A program made the position numbers and the translations under genes. From the NCBI GenBank assembly GCA_013397795.1, contig VZTJ01000753.1, positions 1,704,857-1,768,856 on the forward strand: 64,000 nucleotides of DNA. The letters run 5' to 3'. Of the stretch, positions 60,142 to 64,000 are shown piece after piece; position 1 is the first letter of the stretch; the number at the start of each line of letters is the position of its first letter. A model generated the notes under the pieces. That model had not been told where the DNA came from. It searched no databases and was given only the letters and a program-made list of their open reading frames with translations. Source of the DNA: Orthonyx spaldingii. Its lineage: Eukaryota > Chordata > Aves > Passeriformes > Orthonychidae.

Positions 60142-60765
60142 TTATTTCAATTATATGCTGGTGTTGCTTTCGTATGGCAGTATTCTTATGGCACAGGCAA
60201 TTTCTCAGCTCTGGAATGTCCAAGTCTTTGCAGTTTAATCCCTGTGAAGCCTGATTTGGTGTGGAATTTTGGCACGTGTGACCTTGATGTGGTCCAGCAC
60301 AGGCTGAGGTGAAGAACATCCACCCAGTGTGAGGGTGGATCACATCCGCTGTGGGGATTGCTCTCCCCTCAGCTGCTGTAGGGGATGTCTTGGTCTGTGG
60401 ACAACAAGTGGCTTCTGGTTACCTGCTCTGAGCAGCAGTGCTGTCCCCTGTGTGTGCAGGACAGGCACTACCCTGGGCAGGAACTCTGTCCTTCACTAGA
60501 ACCATCCTGTCAGGCTAGTTACTGCTGGCACCAGTTTTGGGGAATTTCCTTTCTGATGGAGGATCTCAAATTAGTTTCTTCCTCATTTCTGTAGTGCTGT
60601 GGGTGAGAAGGTGTTCTGTGTGATGTGTTTTCTGGTGCCTGTACTCTGTGATCCCACACCACTGTGTATCAGTAGAGCACAGTGAAACTGTTGGGTTTGT
60701 GTGTTGTACACTATAGTCCACGATGAGATGGGGAAGAGGCAATGGACACATAGCAAGTTCTGGCT

Positions 60766-60950
60766 TCGTGAAAGGAAAATATTTTTACAGTGTAGGTGGC
60801 CAAGCTGTGGAATGGCTTGTCCAGAGAGGCCATGACATCTCTATCCTTGGAGATGCTTAAAATTGTCTGGGCAAGGCTCCAGGCAGCCTGCTCCTTTGAC
60901 TGTGACTGCTCTGAGCAGGAGGTTGGGCTGGAGACTTCATAGACCCCTGT
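60766..60950 (+). mobile_element. CR1 LINE 3' fragment downstream of TGFB2
   Basis: Degenerate CR1 3' end. It shows ggtggccaagctgtggaatg, tccagagaggcc, tccttggagatgcttaaaa, gggcaaggctccaggcagcctgct and gagcaggaggttgggctgga in the CR1 order. It is older and more diverged than the intron 2 copy and lacks the terminal tail repeat. Confidence 0.8.
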
Positions 60951-63448
60951 CCATCACCATGTATCTACAGTCATGGTCCAACCCAACCACTGTTTCTGTC
61001 ATGGGCTGAAAGAGCATGAGAAACACTGGTGCTCAACTGCCTCAGTTGTATCTGTTTACCAGGAACAGCCATGTAGCACATGGAAGTGGTTTTTGACAGA
61101 AAATAGGATTCCCTAGTTTGTTGTCTATTTCCATGCACTCTGCAGTATGCAATTGCATTATCTAAGCAAATAAGAATTAAGAAGCCTGAAACTGCAGCTT
61201 TTCTTTATCAGGCTCTAGTCAAATAAATAAAACTGGTAGGAGGAAGGACTACAGGACTGAATCATTGCTTTTAAAGTTGATAAAATTATGTATGAAAATG
61301 CTTCCAGACCAGGGACTGATGAGGAGAACAGCGACTGTTCTTCCTGGTGCCTTCTCTGGCATCTAAGGAGTGCATAACATTTCTTGGCATGAATGAAAGA
61401 GCATGTTTATGCCAGATTGTTTAGGGTTATTGTGATAAATTATAACAAATGGACTCTGTGGTCTGTCAATATGTTTAAGAATGTAGCTTGGGATGAGCAT
61501 TAAAAACAATCTTAGGGGCGATTTTACTACAGTTACGCCCCAGCCTTAATTGATTTCAGTGAGTTTATATAGGCATAAAACCATAGTCCTTCAAAATTTT
61601 CCAGATGCCAATTTTTATTCCATCTATTTTTAGTTAACCAGCTATGTGCTTTGATGTGAATGTAATCTGCCAGCCTCATTGTTATTCAAAGAAGCCCTCA
61701 CAGTGCCTTGAGGTGAGAATACTTTGCAGCCCTGACTGCTGTATTTGTGAAATCAGTGAAGAACAGAAGGGCTTGAGGAGGAATGCTGATTGGAAATTGT
61801 AGATGAAAAAGTGGTCATGGTGCCTGTAACTAAAGAGGAACAAAGTGGAGGGAACACAGTGTGCTGAAAGAGATTTTATAGCACGGGGCTGAAAAGATGG
61901 AAGATCTCCCATGATAATGAGATTTATGCACAGTATTTTGATGCTGGGCTTGTCTTCCTTTTGTTAACACAGCCTCTCCAGACTGTATCAGTGAAGCCCT
62001 TACTCTGCTTGAATCAAATTGTGGTTAATAAATGTGGAATATTCAATATAGGAAAAAACTCAAACCATGTAAATATCTTGAAAAGCAGTTTTTAGGCCAA
62101 AATCTGCCTCTTAGATCAGACAGAACAGATTCTATGAGGAGCCATGAGTTCTGGAAGAAAATAAACCAAGAGGTTATGTAATTATATGCGGTTATAAAGT
62201 AGATGTGAAGTAATGTAGTTGGCTTGTCAGTGGGAATGGGTGTAACAGTAATTTCTTCATCTGTATAAAAATAAAATTAAATGGAACAGAAAGCTGATGA
62301 GAACTTCCAATCAAATTTGATATGCTCATTTAATGAAGTAACCTGCTGGAATCTAATACAGAACCCCTGGGGTATAAACCTTTCCTCAGAAAAGAAAGGT
62401 CCAAGAAACAAATATTTCCTATAAATGGGGTGTTTTAGTGCCAAACCAAGATGATAGCAGGAGGAAGGGTCAGTGATCTTTGGGTCTCAGCACTGTTTGC
62501 ACATACTATATGCAGGTCCTGATTTAATGATTCATAAACTCATTCCAAAAATAGTTGCTACAAGAAAGGGTACAAGGAAGATGAAAATGGCAAAGGGGAC
62601 CAGAGTCTCTCTTTGTTCAGTGAAGTACACGAGCTCTCACATACGGTTTGATACAGCTAATTAAAGATGGATGCAACCAAAATGTTAACATGTGAGTACA
62701 CATTTTATCAAAAGTCAAGTGGTTGGGCCTCTGAAGTATTGTTCAAGCCTGAACCACTGTTATGAAGTTCAATTAGGTCCATTCTCTGCAACTGGTTTGT
62801 AACCAAGCCTTAATCACCAAAGTTGTTGCTGGGATGTGTCAGGTTTGAGCTTAATATGTCAGAAGTTCTTGCACTTGAGTGGCTCTGAGCATGCCAGACG
62901 CACGTCTCACAGCTCAGTCTTCTACTTTTTTCTCCCAAGCACAGAGGCACATAAATATAACTGCCATTCATAGGCCTGACAGTTCAAAAATGTCAAAATG
63001 TCCCTATGCATCAAGGTGTTTCCCAGAGAGCCGGGAGTGTTCCAGGTCACCTCATTCTGCAGCGATTAAAAGACCAGTGTTATGGGACTATGTGATGGGT
63101 TTTTGCCATCTGATGGAACCCACATGAAATGAATTGATGGCTTCATTCCAGTTCCTAGTGTAAACTTGTTGGCAGTCTCCAAGGATATGCAGACTAATTT
63201 CATCCATCAAAAGCAGAAAATATCTTTATCCAGAAAAAAATGTCCTTTTTTCCCCCTTTGGAAAAATGTAAATACAAGACAAAATATGCAGCAGTTCATG
63301 GGCAAGTTATGCATTCCTCTGCAGTGTGTAACCTGTTCTCAAAGAGGTGGTCTGGATCAATTTGTGAACAGTTGGGAGGGAAAGCTGGATTTGGAAATAC
63401 TCTGAAATATATCGTTTCCTCTGCTTCTTCCACAAAACACTTAATTAC

Positions 63449-63516
63449 AAAAAAAAAAAAAAAAAAAAAAAATTTGNNNNNNNNNNNNNNNNNNNNNNNN
63501 NNNNNNNNNNNNNNNN
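63449..63516 (+). repeat. A24 tract and 40-N assembly gap
   Basis: A24 (63449-63472), then tttg and N40 (63477-63516). It lies in intergenic sequence. The A run could be the tail of a retrotransposed sequence, but nothing upstream is recognisable. Confidence 0.9.
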
Positions 63517-64000
63517 AAATAAGCAAATGAACTGATATTTTCACCTTGATACCCAGCTATGATTTATAACACAGAAGGTGAATCACTGCAGATCCTGATA
63601 GTCAGGTACAGCCAACTGATGTACACAAAGTTGGGTCAGAGCAAGTGAAGCAGGAAAGATGAACACAACAGAAGGTTTTTGTCAACTTAAGTATAGGCCC
63701 TACATAACACCACAGGAAAACTGGACTAGTTTGTGTTGTACTTTTTGCTTTGGACTGCTTCCATAGCTCAATGGGCCATTCCGATTTCTCATGCTTTAAG
63801 AAAAGGGGCGTCTTAAGGGAGGTAAGAATTTACCTAGAAATAACTGAAAGTCACTGATACATTTTGAGATCATTATCAGTCAGGAGACATAATTTAAATG
63901 AGCTGTTAACAAGACCTTAATTAACTTTTCCTGTAGCTAAGCACCCCTAGCTGTTCTCCTGGCCTCTATCTCTTATTTTAGTGTCAAAAGTTCCTCCACT

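Larger units (their letters stand above)
56778..60160 (+). other. TGFB2: TGFB2 3' untranslated region (about 3.4 kb)
   Basis: The sequence runs from the TAA stop to just past the AATAAA at 60136-60141; the cleavage site is inferred about 15-25 nt beyond it. The length is similar to the long human 3'UTR as I recall it. Contents in order: A/G-rich tracts interrupted by a miR-141/200a site, a T15 run (56960-56974), an AU-rich nonamer (57251-57259), an alternative AATAAA (57555-57560), AT-rich sequence to about 58105, a pyrimidine run (58121-58152), the CpG patch (58171-58472), two miR-148/152 sites and the distal poly(A) signal. Open frames inside it are not credited as TGFB2 coding. Confidence 0.85.
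60161..64000. other. Intergenic sequence downstream of TGFB2
   Basis: No exon, RNA gene or CpG island is recognisable. It contains the CR1 fragment at 60766-60950 and the A24/N40 gap at 63449-63516. The rest is AT-rich unique sequence with only short chance open frames. In other vertebrates TGFB2 is followed by a large gene-poor interval, which fits. Confidence 0.75.

Overview
This is a vertebrate, almost certainly avian, nuclear window. It carries most of one protein-coding gene on the + strand: TGFB2 (transforming growth factor beta-2). Six exons with correct splice sites are visible, corresponding to exons 2-7 of the usual seven-exon gene. They encode the C-terminal two thirds of the latency-associated propeptide (LAP), the furin site and the complete 112-residue mature cytokine. 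The avian call rests on several 5'-truncated CR1 LINE fragments of bird type and on a LAP one residue shorter than the human protein in exon 5. I cannot name the species.

Layout: positions 1-36871 are the 3' part of the very long intron 1; exon 1 (signal peptide and N-terminal LAP) lies upstream of the window. Exon 2 is at 36872-37035, followed by a 14.7 kb intron 2 holding the largest CR1 copy. Exons 3-7 are clustered at 51785-56777. The 3'UTR runs from 56778 to about 60160 and ends at a canonical AATAAA signal (60136-60141). The remainder to 64000 is intergenic, with one CR1 fragment near its start. Four short runs of N mark assembly gaps, each beside a homopolymer or dinucleotide tract. 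I saw no tRNA, rRNA, CRISPR, viral or bacterial-type features, and no second convincing coding gene on either strand.

Functionally, the exons give a secreted latent growth factor: dimeric LAP, furin cleavage at RKKR, then a nine-cysteine cystine-knot ligand. The LAP carries SGD where TGF-beta1 and -beta3 carry the integrin-binding RGD. The 3'UTR has a perfect miR-141/200a 8-mer, two perfect miR-148/152 8-mers and AU-rich elements, consistent with strong post-transcriptional control.

The least explained object is a CpG-dense patch inside the 3'UTR (about 58171-58472). It ends in a good splice-donor sequence downstream of an open ATG frame and could be the promoter and first exon of an unannotated transcript. 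Other points are near-duplicate flanks around two gaps (probable assembly artefacts), an exon-like cassette in intron 1, a perfect NFI palindrome, a 38-nt Z-DNA-type tract and a second CpG patch in intron 2.
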